Positions 55,670 through 63,624 of a stretch of DNA of 64,000 bases are shown one piece after another. Below the pieces are notes generated by a model. The model searched no databases. It had not been told where the DNA came from and was given only the letters and a program-made list of their open reading frames with translations. The stretch is from positions 248,001 to 312,000 of the forward strand of contig NZ_WJIC01000002.1 of assembly GCF_009649815.1 (NCBI RefSeq). The letters run 5' to 3'. Numbering within the stretch: position 1 is the stretch's first letter; the number at the start of each line of letters is the position of its first letter. Both the position numbers and the translations under genes were made by a program. The DNA comes from Nocardia sp. SYP-A9097 (GTDB taxonomy: Bacteria; Actinomycetota; Actinomycetes; Mycobacteriales; Mycobacteriaceae).

Positions 55670-56317
55670 ATGCGGGGCGTGAGCAGGGCCGATAGCGCTT
55701 CGGAGAGCGCCGAGACCACGCAGCCGATGAAGCGGCGGCGGGCACAGACGCGGGCACGGCTGTTGGATGCGGCGTTCGAGGCGTTCGCGGAGGACGGGCT
55801 GGGGCGGTGCACGATCGAACAGATCTGTGAGCGGGCCAGGTTCACGCGCGGAGCGTTCTATTCGAACTTCACCTCGCTGGAGGAGTTGTTCCTGGCCATG
55901 TGGGAGCAGCGGTCGGCGGCCATGCTTGCGCAGGTGTCGACGGTGCTGGAGAGCGATGTGGCGATTCCGAATCAGCGGGAGGCCGTGGAGTTCGTGTTGA
56001 GCGCGGTTCCGGTGGACGACAAGTGGTTTCGCATCACGTCCGAGTTCACCGCGCACGCACTGCGGAACCCGCCACTGCGCCGGATGATGGTGGCGCGCGA
56101 GGAGGCGATCAGCGCGGCGCTCACCCCCGTACTGCAGCGGCTGCTGGCGCGCGTGGGCCGCACGGTTCCCGATCCGGTGGGGCTGGGCCGCGCTCTGATC
56201 GCGGTGCACGACGGCACCCTGGCGCAATGCCTACTCGAACCGGAGAGCGCGGCCGTGCGGGATTACCGCGTCGATCTATTCATGCGAGTGCTCGAGTCCT
56301 ATACCGAACCGGTCTGA
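55670..56317 (+). CDS. TetR-family transcriptional regulator
   Basis: A 215-residue repressor. The HTH reads RAQTRARLLDAAFEAFAEDGLGRCTIEQICERARFTRGAFYSNFTSLEELFLAMW, followed by a helical ligand-binding domain ending FMRVLESYTEPV. An ATG at 55670 gives 215 residues, but a GTG at 55679 is also possible. It lies 9 bp after the UDG gene, and its 3' end overlaps the convergent APH kinase by 19 bp. The target is unknown. Confidence 0.85.
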   Translation: MRGVSRADSASESAETTQPMKRRRAQTRARLLDAAFEAFAEDGLGRCTIEQICERARFTRGAFYSNFTSLEELFLAMWEQRSAAMLAQVSTVLESDVAIPNQREAVEFVLSAVPVDDKWFRITSEFTAHALRNPPLRRMMVAREEAISAALTPVLQRLLARVGRTVPDPVGLGRALIAVHDGTLAQCLLEPESAAVRDYRVDLFMRVLESYTEPV

Positions 56318-57243
56318 TCGAACCGCTTCAGCGCCTCGCATACCCGTTGCACGCTCTCGTCCAGGAATTCCGGCAGGTCGTGTTCGACGGCATGCAATAT
56401 GTCGATGGCCGAGTCCGAGCAGACCCAGAAATCGAGTTTCCGTGTCAACCGTTCATCGAGCGGCAGTCCGCGGCAATCCTGTACGCGCCGAACGAATTCC
56501 GGGCCGGCGTCCGGCCAGAGGTAACACAGGTCGTAGTCGGGATCACCGATCTGCACATCACCGAAGTCGATGATGCCGGTGATCCGCTCTCCGCTGATGA
56601 GTAGGTGATCCAGACTCACGTCGGCGTGAATAAGCACCAGCGAATAATCGAAGTTGGTGTCCTCGCCGAGATACCCCTCCCACACTTCCACGAGTCGCCG
56701 CCCCGCGTCCGAAGGAAGTACCGGAATCACCTGCGCCAGAACCGAATCCAGATCCTCCGCGAATTCCGTACGCATGTCCCGCAACTCGACCCCCAGTTCG
56801 AGCGCCCGCGCCGCCGGAAAGGCGTGCACCTCGTCCAGGAATCGAGCGACGGTCCGCACGGTGTCCGCCTGCTCGAGCAGCCCCCGCTCGTACCAATCCT
56901 CATCCGTCAGCGATTCACCCGGCACCGCCGGATACACACAGCACTCCCCGGGCCCGAGCGGATTCGGCGCCGTGAACTCATACCGCGGAATCGGTATCGA
57001 AACCGCCGCACCCAACTCCGGCAACAACCGCGCCTCCCGCGCGATCGACTCCACCCCGTCCTCCCCCTTCGGCATCCGCACGATGTACTCCCCCACCGCA
57101 TCGGTCACCGACACCGCAACGCTATCCATCCCCGCCCCCAACACCCGCACCCCCGCGCGCGCCAGCCCCGGCTGAACCGACCCCGCCAACATCGCCCGCA
57201 CCCGCCCCTCCCAGTCCGCCACCAACTCCGTATGCGCGCTCAT
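56299..57243 (-). CDS. Aminoglycoside/macrolide phosphotransferase-like kinase
   Basis: A 314-residue kinase-fold protein. N-lobe: VRVLGAGMDSVAVSVTDAVGEYIVRMPKGEDGVESIAREARLL. Catalytic loop: LVLIHADVSLDHLLISG, with His in place of the usual Asn, as in macrolide 2'-kinases. DFG equivalent: GIIDFGDVQIGDPDYDLCYLW. Family members phosphorylate antibiotics or metabolites, and the substrate cannot be told. ATG 57243 (MSAHTELVADWEG) is preferred over a start 66 bp upstream with no ribosome site. It overlaps the TetR gene's 3' end and lies 108 bp from tRNA-Ala. Confidence 0.85.
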   Translation of the reverse strand: MSAHTELVADWEGRVRAMLAGSVQPGLARAGVRVLGAGMDSVAVSVTDAVGEYIVRMPKGEDGVESIAREARLLPELGAAVSIPIPRYEFTAPNPLGPGECCVYPAVPGESLTDEDWYERGLLEQADTVRTVARFLDEVHAFPAARALELGVELRDMRTEFAEDLDSVLAQVIPVLPSDAGRRLVEVWEGYLGEDTNFDYSLVLIHADVSLDHLLISGERITGIIDFGDVQIGDPDYDLCYLWPDAGPEFVRRVQDCRGLPLDERLTRKLDFWVCSDSAIDILHAVEHDLPEFLDESVQRVCEALKRFDQTGSV

Positions 57244-57351
57244 ATCCACCCCCGCGATCCTAATCAGAAACGAGCCCCAACCAGCCGATTCGTCGACACC
57301 CCACCCCACCTGCTAAAGTTTCCCACCGCAGGCCGGTAACGGTCAGCGGCT

Positions 57352-57424
57352 GGGGCTATAGCGCAGTTGGTAGCGCGTCTCGTTCGCATCGAGAAGGTCA
57401 GGGGTTCGATTCCCCTTAGCTCCA
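57352..57424 (+). tRNA. tRNA-Ala (anticodon CGC)
   Basis: A 73-nt cloverleaf. Acceptor GGGGCTA pairs with TAGCTCC with discriminator A, D-arm GCGC-AGTTGGTA-GCGC, anticodon arm TCTCG-TTCGCAT-CGAGA (anticodon CGC, codon GCG) and T-arm AGGGG-TTCGATT-CCCCT. The 3' CCA is not encoded. A strong terminator starts 6 bp later, and accessory genes follow. Confidence 0.95.
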
Positions 57425-57430
57425 CCCAGT

Positions 57431-57468
57431 AGTAGCGCCCAGGTCATTGACCTGGGCGCTACTTTTTT
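57431..57468 (+). terminator. Rho-independent terminator after tRNA-Ala
   Basis: A 15-bp perfect stem AGTAGCGCCCAGGTC / GACCTGGGCGCTACT with loop ATT, followed by a run of seven T. This is one of the clearest intrinsic terminators in the window. Confidence 0.95.
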
Positions 57469-57523
57469 GTTCCACAAGCGAATTCGGTTCGAGGAAGCAT
57501 CGCGTGTGCCGTGGAACCGTCCA

Positions 57524-58789
57524 TTATGGGCGGCTGTTCCACAGCGCGGCCACGGGCACAGCTCGGAACTTCGGGCCGAATGGGAGAGTTTCAGTGCCGG
57601 TGTACAGCACGTATCCGGCAATGAGGTCGTCGCCTAATCGGTCGGCCAGATGGCGGAGGCCGCGGAAGTCGTCGCCCTTCACTGTGGCCGCGGCCTTGAC
57701 CTCGATGGCGATCACCTCTCGCCGATTGTTCTCGAGGATGATGGCCACTTCGACGTTGTCCCGTGTGCGGTAGTGGAACAGTCGGATCTCCTGGTCGGAC
57801 CAGGTGAGCTGGCGGGCGAGTTCGGACGTCACGAATCCCTCCAGCAGCGGTCCGAGGGGTCCGTTGACCGCGCGCAAGGTGCGGGCGTCCGCGCCGCACA
57901 GATGTGTGGCGATACCGGAATCCACCATGATCACCTTTGAGGTTGCCACCGCTCTGGTCGTCAAATTTCGCGACCAGGCGGGGATCCGCTTGATCAGAAA
58001 GACTTCCTCCAGAAGGCGGAGATATCGGGCGACCGTGTCACGGGGCACTCCGAGCTCATTGCCGAGTGAGCCCGGCACCAGTAGCTGGCCGGATCTCGCA
58101 GCGACAAGGTTGGTCAATGCGAACATCTCCGTCGTGCGGGCGATCTCGGATAGTTGCATCACGTCCCTGTTGATCAGGTCGGCGACATAGGAGGAGAAGA
58201 ATCGAGAACGCCGTTTACCTACTCGCGCAACAGCTTCGGGGAACCCGCCCCGGGATATCCGTTCGATGTAGCCGTCGCGATCCTCGGTCGACGTGTAGTG
58301 CAACCCAGGTCCCTTCTCGAAGGCGGTATCGATGAAGCGGTCCGGTGCTCCATCGATTTCACCTTGCGACAGCGGCCAGAGCTCGATCGTTTCGATACGC
58401 CCCGGGAGTGCATCCGGCACACTGCGCAGTGCCATGACATGCGCCGACCCGGTCAGTAGGAATCGCCCCGGTCGCCCGTCGGCGTCCACAGTCTCTTTGA
58501 TTGCCAGGAGCAACTCCGGCACTCGCTGCACCTCATCAATCACCAACGGGGCATCGTTGGCGACGAACTGCGTCGGATCGTAAACGGCAGCCTGTCGAGT
58601 CTCCGGCCGATCGAGACTTCGCCAGGTGGCTCCAATCTCCCCGCCGATCCGAGAGACCAGCGTGCTCTTGCCGCACTGACGGGCGCCATTGACCAGGACG
58701 ACACGGGTGTCGGCCAGCGCCTCGTGTACCGCCGAATGAGCATGGCGGGGGAGGATCTTTCCAATAGGAGAAGAGGAGAACGAGGAGGT
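57524..58789 (-). CDS. AAA_14/DUF4143 ATPase
   Basis: A 421-residue P-loop protein. The Walker A motif is VVLVNGARQCGKSTLVSRIG, the Walker B LVIDEVQRVPELL, with FLLTGSAHVMALR and LPGRIETIELWPLSQGE. A C-terminal DUF4143 domain follows: VVFLIKRIPAWSRNL-like sequence, VDSGIATHLCG, and a nuclease-like ending VAIILENNRREVIAIEVKAAATVKGDDFRGL. These ATPases are common in accessory regions, and their role is poorly known (possibly restriction-like or toxin-linked). GTG 58789 is the probable start. Upstream lie a palindrome and three direct repeats. It lies just downstream of tRNA-Ala on the opposite strand. Confidence 0.85.
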   Translation of the reverse strand, partial: TSSFSSSPIGKILPRHAHSAVHEALADTRVVLVNGARQCGKSTLVSRIGGEIGATWRSLDRPETRQAAVYDPTQFVANDAPLVIDEVQRVPELLLAIKETVDADGRPGRFLLTGSAHVMALRSVPDALPGRIETIELWPLSQGEIDGAPDRFIDTAFEKGPGLHYTSTEDRDGYIERISRGGFPEAVARVGKRRSRFFSSYVADLINRDVMQLSEIARTTEMFALTNLVAARSGQLLVPGSLGNELGVPRDTVARYLRLLEEVFLIKRIPAWSRNLTTRAVATSKVIMVDSGIATHLCGADARTLRAVNGPLGPLLEGFVTSELARQLTWSDQEIRLFHYRTRDNVEVAIILENNRREVIAIEVKAAATVKGDDFRGLRHLADRLGDDLIAGYVLYTGTETLPFGPKFRAVPVAALWNSRP

Positions 58790-58804
58790 CACTGCATGAT
58801 TACA

Positions 58805-58876
58805 GCACAAGTTGTGCGTTTCTTGCCGCTAAATGTATGCGCTTTCTGCCGCTGGCAATGCGCGTGTCTTGCCGCT
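58805..58876. promoter_or_regulatory. Palindrome plus three direct repeats before the DUF4143 ATPase
   Basis: GCACAA-G-TTGTGC (58805-58817) is followed by three copies of a TTGCCGCT/CTGCCGCT element ending at 58830, 58853 and 58876, spaced exactly 23 bp. The arrangement looks like an iteron or operator cluster immediately upstream of the ATPase start. Confidence 0.6.
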
Positions 58877-59382
58877 CCAAGCGCGACTGTGCGGGTGCCT
58901 GGTTCGAATGACTTCGCATCAGGTCCACAAGCAGGTGAAGGCCGGTTCCTCGTAGAGGACCGGCCTTTTGCGTTTGCGGATCTTCCCAAGTGTGCCCCAT
59001 CCGCGAGCCATCCAGCGCCGCTGGGTCATGGCCGGATCGACGTGGCGCCAACGGGCCGCGGCGTAGGCGTCGATGCAGTTGTCGGAGTATCGGAGGGACC
59101 TGCTGGATGTGTAGGAAGCGGTCGAGGTGCGTGGGCCGGTGTCGCTGCCCGACAATCTTGGGGGCCGTCGCGCGGGCGAACTCGGGTCGATCAGCTGCGG
59201 TGGACGGCCGCACGCTCTCCACTCTTCTGCATCTCGGGCGTTTGCCGGCCGCGTGTCAACTCGCGCCGCAGGCGTCAACCCACAGCAAGATGGGGGCATC
59301 CGCCCGATAGCTTTCGGGGCGAATCGATTCCTAGTGTTGGTCCATCCGATCTCGATAACAGCGACTCGAACTGAGGGGTTTC
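58877..59382. other. Noncoding accessory stretch (about 505 bp) with a terminator-like hairpin
   Basis: No convincing gene. A hairpin at 58938-58970 (AAGGCCGGTTCCTC / GAGGACCGGCCTT, followed by TTTTG) looks like a plus-strand terminator with no recognisable gene before it. A minus-strand fragment reads RRWMARGWGTLGKIRKRKRP, which hints at an integrase N-terminus but has no supporting domain. The rest holds nothing identifiable. Confidence 0.5.
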
Positions 59383-59745
59383 ATGAGAAGGACATTGCGT
59401 TTCGCCGCAGGGATTGCGGCCGTGAGCATTTCGGGATTGAGCTTCGCGGCGGTTGTCGGGTCGGGTAGCGCGCAGGCTGCGCCGCAGGACTGCACTGTGA
59501 CCAGAGGAGCGTTCGACGCGTCCGCGGTGTGCGGGCCCGATGGCGGCTCCAATTATGTGCTTCATCTCGACTGTGTCGGCCTCTACGCCAGTGGACCGTT
59601 CCCGATGTACGCCATCGGCCCGTACAAGGTGCTCAGCTATCCCTTCACGCCGTCGGGCGAGCGCATATCCGCGGGTTGCAGGGGAATGGGTCCCGGGGTC
59701 TTCGCATTGGCCACCAATGCCTACGTCGAAATCTACAACCCTTAG
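59383..59745 (+). CDS. Small secreted protein of unknown function
   Basis: A 120-residue protein with a signal peptide (MRRTLRFAAGIAAVSISGLSFAAVVGSGSAQAAP). The mature part is Cys-containing: QDCTVTRGAFDASAVCGPDGGSNYVLHLDCVGLYASG, later GCRGMGPGVF. The four cysteines may form two disulfides. GAGGGG lies four bases before the ATG. It has its own downstream terminator (59768-59798), so it is monocistronic. I do not recognise the family. Confidence 0.7.
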   Translation: MRRTLRFAAGIAAVSISGLSFAAVVGSGSAQAAPQDCTVTRGAFDASAVCGPDGGSNYVLHLDCVGLYASGPFPMYAIGPYKVLSYPFTPSGERISAGCRGMGPGVFALATNAYVEIYNP

Positions 59746-59767
59746 TCGGTAGATGATTTCGCACTGC

Positions 59768-59798
59768 GAAGGCCCGGTTCCTCAGGAACCGGGCCTTC
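59768..59798 (+). terminator. Terminator hairpin after the secreted-protein gene
   Basis: GAAGGCCCGGTTCCT and AGGAACCGGGCCTTC pair perfectly with a single-base centre. GTCGTT follows. It is a near relative in sequence of the hairpin at 58938-58970. Confidence 0.88.
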
Positions 59799-59889
59799 GT
59801 CGTTCTGTTCCAAAAGCACAGTGCCGCACCGGAACACGTAGAAATGCTCGGACGGTAGACTTCATCGGAGCGGCAGCGAGGGGGATGCA

Positions 59890-62670
59890 ATGCTCGATCC
59901 ACGGGTTATGGCGGTCGTCATCCGCCGGAGAGAGGACCGGGTTCCGGAGGACAAGACTCTGGAGATCAGCGTCTTCGAACCTGGACCGGAGCGGGTTCGG
60001 GTGGGGTTCGGCGGGGCCAGGGACTACCCGTTCGGATGGGATCGGGTGACGATCCTGGAGCGGCCCGCGCCGGTGCCGCTGGGGTCGAATGTGCGGCTGT
60101 TCGTCGACGGATCCGAGAAGGAAGCGACGGAGGCGTACCTGTTCACCGGCCCGCCTGAGGTCGGATCGTGGTGGCATGTGCTGACCGGCGCGGGCCGTTG
60201 GAACGCCTACAGCGCGGATCGGGTCGCGGTGCTGCCGAATGCCCCCGTCACCCCCGGCTCCCGGGATGTGCTGACCTACTGGCGCACTGTCGCAGAGAAA
60301 CTGACCGGCGATTCCGGTGTCCTACTGCGAAACCATCAGAGCCTGAACTTCATTCACGCCGAAAGCGCGTTGACCCGCATCCTCGAGCAGACCCCGATCG
60401 AGTCCAGGCCGGACGATGAGATGCCGCTGCCGGTGTATCCGTTTCGCACCAACATCAGCCAGAGCGACGCGGTGCTCAATGCGCTGCGATACCCGATTTC
60501 GGTAATCGACGGCCCGCCCGGGACGGGGAAGACGCAGACGATTCTCAATATCATCGCGTCGGTGATCTGCCGCCCCGGCGCGACGGTTGGTGTGGTGTCG
60601 TTCAGCAACTCCGCTGTCGACAACGTTTTCGAGAAGCTGAGCAAGGAAGGCTTCGGGATGGTGGCGGCCAATCTCGGAAACGCCGACAAGCGGGACGAGT
60701 TCTTCGCCGGGCAAGGGTCACGCAACGCCGTGGTCGATACGATGTTGCGCGCCGGTTCGGCACCTGTCCCGGATGCCGCCGACGAGCTCGACAAGGTGAA
60801 TCGGCGGCTCGCGGAGATGCAGAAGCAGGATCGCCTGCGCGCCGAGCTGCGGCATCAATTGCACGGATATCAGTTGGAGCAGAGGCACTTTCAGTCGTTC
60901 TTCGACCGCGGTGAAGTGCCGAATGTCGACGATCTACCGCTGTTGCGCCGCTACAGTGCGGGCAAGCTGCTCGATTTCATCGATGCCACCGATCCGCGCT
61001 GGAGCCGCGACGGCGGCTTGGGCCGCATGGTCGAGATCGTGAACCGCTATTTCAAGTACCGGGCGCTTCGCAAGGTCGATGCCGGCGATATCGATGTCGT
61101 GCTGCGGATCGAGCGCCTGTACTACGAGAAGAAGATCGCTGAACTCGCGCAGAAGATCGAGCAGCTGAGTAAAGCGTTGGCGGGCAAGCGATTCGACGCG
61201 CTTTCGGCCGACCAGGCGCGGCTGTCCCGGCAGTTGCTCGAGGACGCATTGCGTGCCAGATATGACGCACTGCCTCGTACCGTCTACACGAAACAGTATC
61301 GGCAGCGGTTCGCGCAGTTCGCCCACGACTACCCGCTCATCCTGAGCACCTGTCATTCGCTCCAGAACAGCATCGGGCGTTCCTCCCTGCTCGACTACCT
61401 GATCATCGACGAAGCATCACAGGTGGATCTGGTGACGGTGGCCCCGGTGCTGGCGTGTGCGCGAAACCTCATCGTTGTCGGTGATCTGGAGCAACTCCAG
61501 CCGGTCACAAAGGATCTCGCCGATGCGCCCGCGGCACCCGATTCTGTCTTCGACTACCGGCGCAGCGTCCTGTCCTCGATCATCGATCGTTACGGCGATC
61601 AGATGCCCCGGGTGATGCTGCGTGAACACTATCGATGCGATCCGGACATCATCGAGTTCTGTAATCGAAAGTTCTACGCCGGCAAGCTGATTCCGTATAC
61701 GCGCAGCGCGACGAAGTTCGCTCCGATGACGGTGGTACGGACTGCCCCCGGCAACCACATGCGCAATATCCACGGCAACGAGGACCCGAAGTCGAAGGGC
61801 CGCAGTAACGAGCGCGAGATCGACGTAATCCAGAATGAGGTCCTGCCGTGGATCTCCGCCGATATCCCGCCGCACGAGGTCGGGGTCACCACTCCGTACC
61901 GCCGTCAGGCCGACAAGGTGACCGACGCCCTGATCGATTCCATCGAATCCGATACCGTGCACAAATTCCAAGGGCGGGAAAAGGACGCGGTCGTCATGAC
62001 CACGGTGCTGGACGACACCCGCAGCGGCCGAGCGGCATTGGAGTTTGCCGACGATCCCAAATTGATCAATGTGGCCGTCTCCCGCGCGATGCGATTATTC
62101 GTCCTGGTCACCCACCCTTCCGAACTGCCGAAGAGCCGGCATCTGCGCGATCTGATCGGCTACATCCGATACCGGGATCCCGACAATGCCGTCGTCGACA
62201 GCGATGTGGTGTCCATCTTCGACCTGCTGTACACCGACCGCGCGCGCCGGCAGCGCACACACCCGAAAATCGGTTGGGGGCGTACCGAATTCCCCTCGGA
62301 GGACATCGCACTCACGATGCTGGAAGGGGTACTCACCGAGCCCGGCTACAGCCACCTGGCGATTCACCCCCAGGTTTCCCTGCAACATGTGTTCCCGCGC
62401 GATCTCGCCCGCCTCGACGATCAACACCGCGAATTCATCCGGCGCCGAGCATCATTCGACTTCCTCCTCTACAACCGGATCACCAATACGAACATGTGCG
62501 CCATCGAGGTGGACGGCTTCGCCGCCCATGAAGCGGACCCGGCGCAGCTCACCCGCGATGCGCTGAAAAACGAGATCTGCCACCGCTACGACTTCGAGCT
62601 GCTGCGCTTGCGGACCACCGGAAGCAACGAAGCCGCGCGAGTGCGCCGTTTCCTCGACCGACTGCCCTGA
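59890..62670 (+). CDS. SF1 (UPF1/DNA2-like) helicase with C-terminal DUF2726 nuclease-like domain
   Basis: A 926-residue protein. After an N-terminal domain of about 190 residues, the helicase core has Walker A IDGPPGTGKTQT (208-216), Walker B LIIDEASQVDLV (about 505), VVGDLEQLQPV and LREHYRCDP, and motif VI NVAVSRAMRLFVLVTHP. A coiled-coil insertion (about 320-440, LDKVNRRLAEMQKQDRLRAELRHQL) splits the core. The last 120 residues show a DUF2726/PD-(D/E)xK-like pattern: IHPQVSLQHVF, FDFLLYNRITNTNMCAIEVDGFAAH. GAGGGG precedes the ATG. Helicase-nuclease fusions of this kind occur in phage-defence settings; the role here is inferred. Confidence 0.85.
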   Translation: MLDPRVMAVVIRRREDRVPEDKTLEISVFEPGPERVRVGFGGARDYPFGWDRVTILERPAPVPLGSNVRLFVDGSEKEATEAYLFTGPPEVGSWWHVLTGAGRWNAYSADRVAVLPNAPVTPGSRDVLTYWRTVAEKLTGDSGVLLRNHQSLNFIHAESALTRILEQTPIESRPDDEMPLPVYPFRTNISQSDAVLNALRYPISVIDGPPGTGKTQTILNIIASVICRPGATVGVVSFSNSAVDNVFEKLSKEGFGMVAANLGNADKRDEFFAGQGSRNAVVDTMLRAGSAPVPDAADELDKVNRRLAEMQKQDRLRAELRHQLHGYQLEQRHFQSFFDRGEVPNVDDLPLLRRYSAGKLLDFIDATDPRWSRDGGLGRMVEIVNRYFKYRALRKVDAGDIDVVLRIERLYYEKKIAELAQKIEQLSKALAGKRFDALSADQARLSRQLLEDALRARYDALPRTVYTKQYRQRFAQFAHDYPLILSTCHSLQNSIGRSSLLDYLIIDEASQVDLVTVAPVLACARNLIVVGDLEQLQPVTKDLADAPAAPDSVFDYRRSVLSSIIDRYGDQMPRVMLREHYRCDPDIIEFCNRKFYAGKLIPYTRSATKFAPMTVVRTAPGNHMRNIHGNEDPKSKGRSNEREIDVIQNEVLPWISADIPPHEVGVTTPYRRQADKVTDALIDSIESDTVHKFQGREKDAVVMTTVLDDTRSGRAALEFADDPKLINVAVSRAMRLFVLVTHPSELPKSRHLRDLIGYIRYRDPDNAVVDSDVVSIFDLLYTDRARRQRTHPKIGWGRTEFPSEDIALTMLEGVLTEPGYSHLAIHPQVSLQHVFPRDLARLDDQHREFIRRRASFDFLLYNRITNTNMCAIEVDGFAAHEADPAQLTRDALKNEICHRYDFELLRLRTTGSNEAARVRRFLDRLP

Positions 62671-62722
62671 ACGTGAGCCGATTCAAGGCCACCACAGTGA
62701 CCGGCGGGGCAGGACGCACGCC

Positions 62723-62750
62723 GGCGCGGTGGGCCATCGACCACCGCGCC
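62723..62750. terminator. Hairpin between helicase and SnoaL-cupin gene
   Basis: GGCGCGGTGG and CCACCGCGCC pair perfectly across an 8-nt loop, between convergent stop codons. Confidence 0.7.
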
Positions 62751-62794
62751 GACTTCGGTGCGTGAGCGCGACTGCTCGACGCTCATATGTCCGG

Positions 62795-63523
62795 CTATTT
62801 CGCGTAATTGGTTGCCCCCCACCAATCTACGGAGATGACTGGTTCGTCGCCGATGACCCACGCATCGTGGCCGGAGGGCAGGGTGCTGACTTGGCCGGGG
62901 CCTACTTCGAAGTTGGTGCCGTCGGCCATCAGTACGTGCATGTGGCCGGAGATTTGGTACTGGAAGTGGGAGGCTTCGCACCAGTCGGTGCCGACTATCG
63001 GCTTCACATGCAGGGACCAGCGCCAGCCGGGTTCGAGGGTGTAGCGGCCGATTGTGCTGCCGCCGATGTTGAGGAGTTCTACACGGCCGTGTTCGAAGGT
63101 GCGGACTTCGTCGGGTCGGGCGAAGTCTTTGCGTTCCGCGGCGGCACCCGTGGTGGTCTCGGTCAGTTCGTCCCAGGCTTGGACGCCGGATTGGTGGGCG
63201 ATGCGGCCGTCGCGGATGTCGAGGACGGCGACGTGGCGGACTTCGGTTCCGTCGGGGTATTCGCAGACTTCGGAGTAGGCGGCGCCGTCGGCGTCGAGGA
63301 CGAAATGGTCGACCATATGGGTCATGTCGCGGCCGCAGACGTCGTCCAGGTAGGCGCTGATTTCGTTGTGGCCGTGCAGGGTTCGGGGCCTGCTCGGCTG
63401 GGCTTCGTGGTCGACGATTTCTAATTCGGCGTCGTCGGTGTAGAAGCTCAGCAGGGTGGCCGCGTCACGCTCGGCGGTTGCCCGGCGGAAGGTGGCGGCA
63501 TCGAAAAGGGTGGGGGCACTCAT
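62795..63523 (-). CDS. SnoaL-like/cupin fusion protein
   Basis: A 242-residue protein with two domains. Residues about 1-125 are NTF2/SnoaL-like (TFRRATAERDAATLLSFYTDDAELEIVDHEAQP, AVLDIRDGRIAHQSGVQAWDEL). Residues about 130-242 are cupin-like (GRYTLEPGWRWSLHVKPIVGTDWCEASHFQYQISGHMHVLMADGTNFEVGPGQVSTLPSGHDAWVIGDEPV), with His residues that may bind a metal. The ATG at 63523 has AAGGAG six bases upstream. It is divergent from a BTAD regulator. The role is unknown; sensing or binding a small molecule is as likely as catalysis. Confidence 0.78.
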   Translation of the reverse strand: MSAPTLFDAATFRRATAERDAATLLSFYTDDAELEIVDHEAQPSRPRTLHGHNEISAYLDDVCGRDMTHMVDHFVLDADGAAYSEVCEYPDGTEVRHVAVLDIRDGRIAHQSGVQAWDELTETTTGAAAERKDFARPDEVRTFEHGRVELLNIGGSTIGRYTLEPGWRWSLHVKPIVGTDWCEASHFQYQISGHMHVLMADGTNFEVGPGQVSTLPSGHDAWVIGDEPVISVDWWGATNYAK

Positions 63524-63624
63524 GACTTTCTCCTTGGGGACAGTGGGCCCCAAGCATCCGTCGCCGCCGTTAATTTGTCGTCAAACCGCTGGTGGTGGCG
63601 GTTCCGTCCTAGACTGTTGAGATC

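Noticed and set aside
58890..58935. Possible degenerate tRNA 3' end (GGTTCGAAT) near 58910
   Set aside because: The bases flanking the T-loop-like sequence do not pair, and no acceptor, D or anticodon arms can be drawn.
58919..59299. Possible integrase remnant (minus-strand MARGWGTLGKIRKR)
   Set aside because: Only one short stretch resembles a phage-integrase N-terminus; there is no catalytic domain, and the frame ends in a hairpin.
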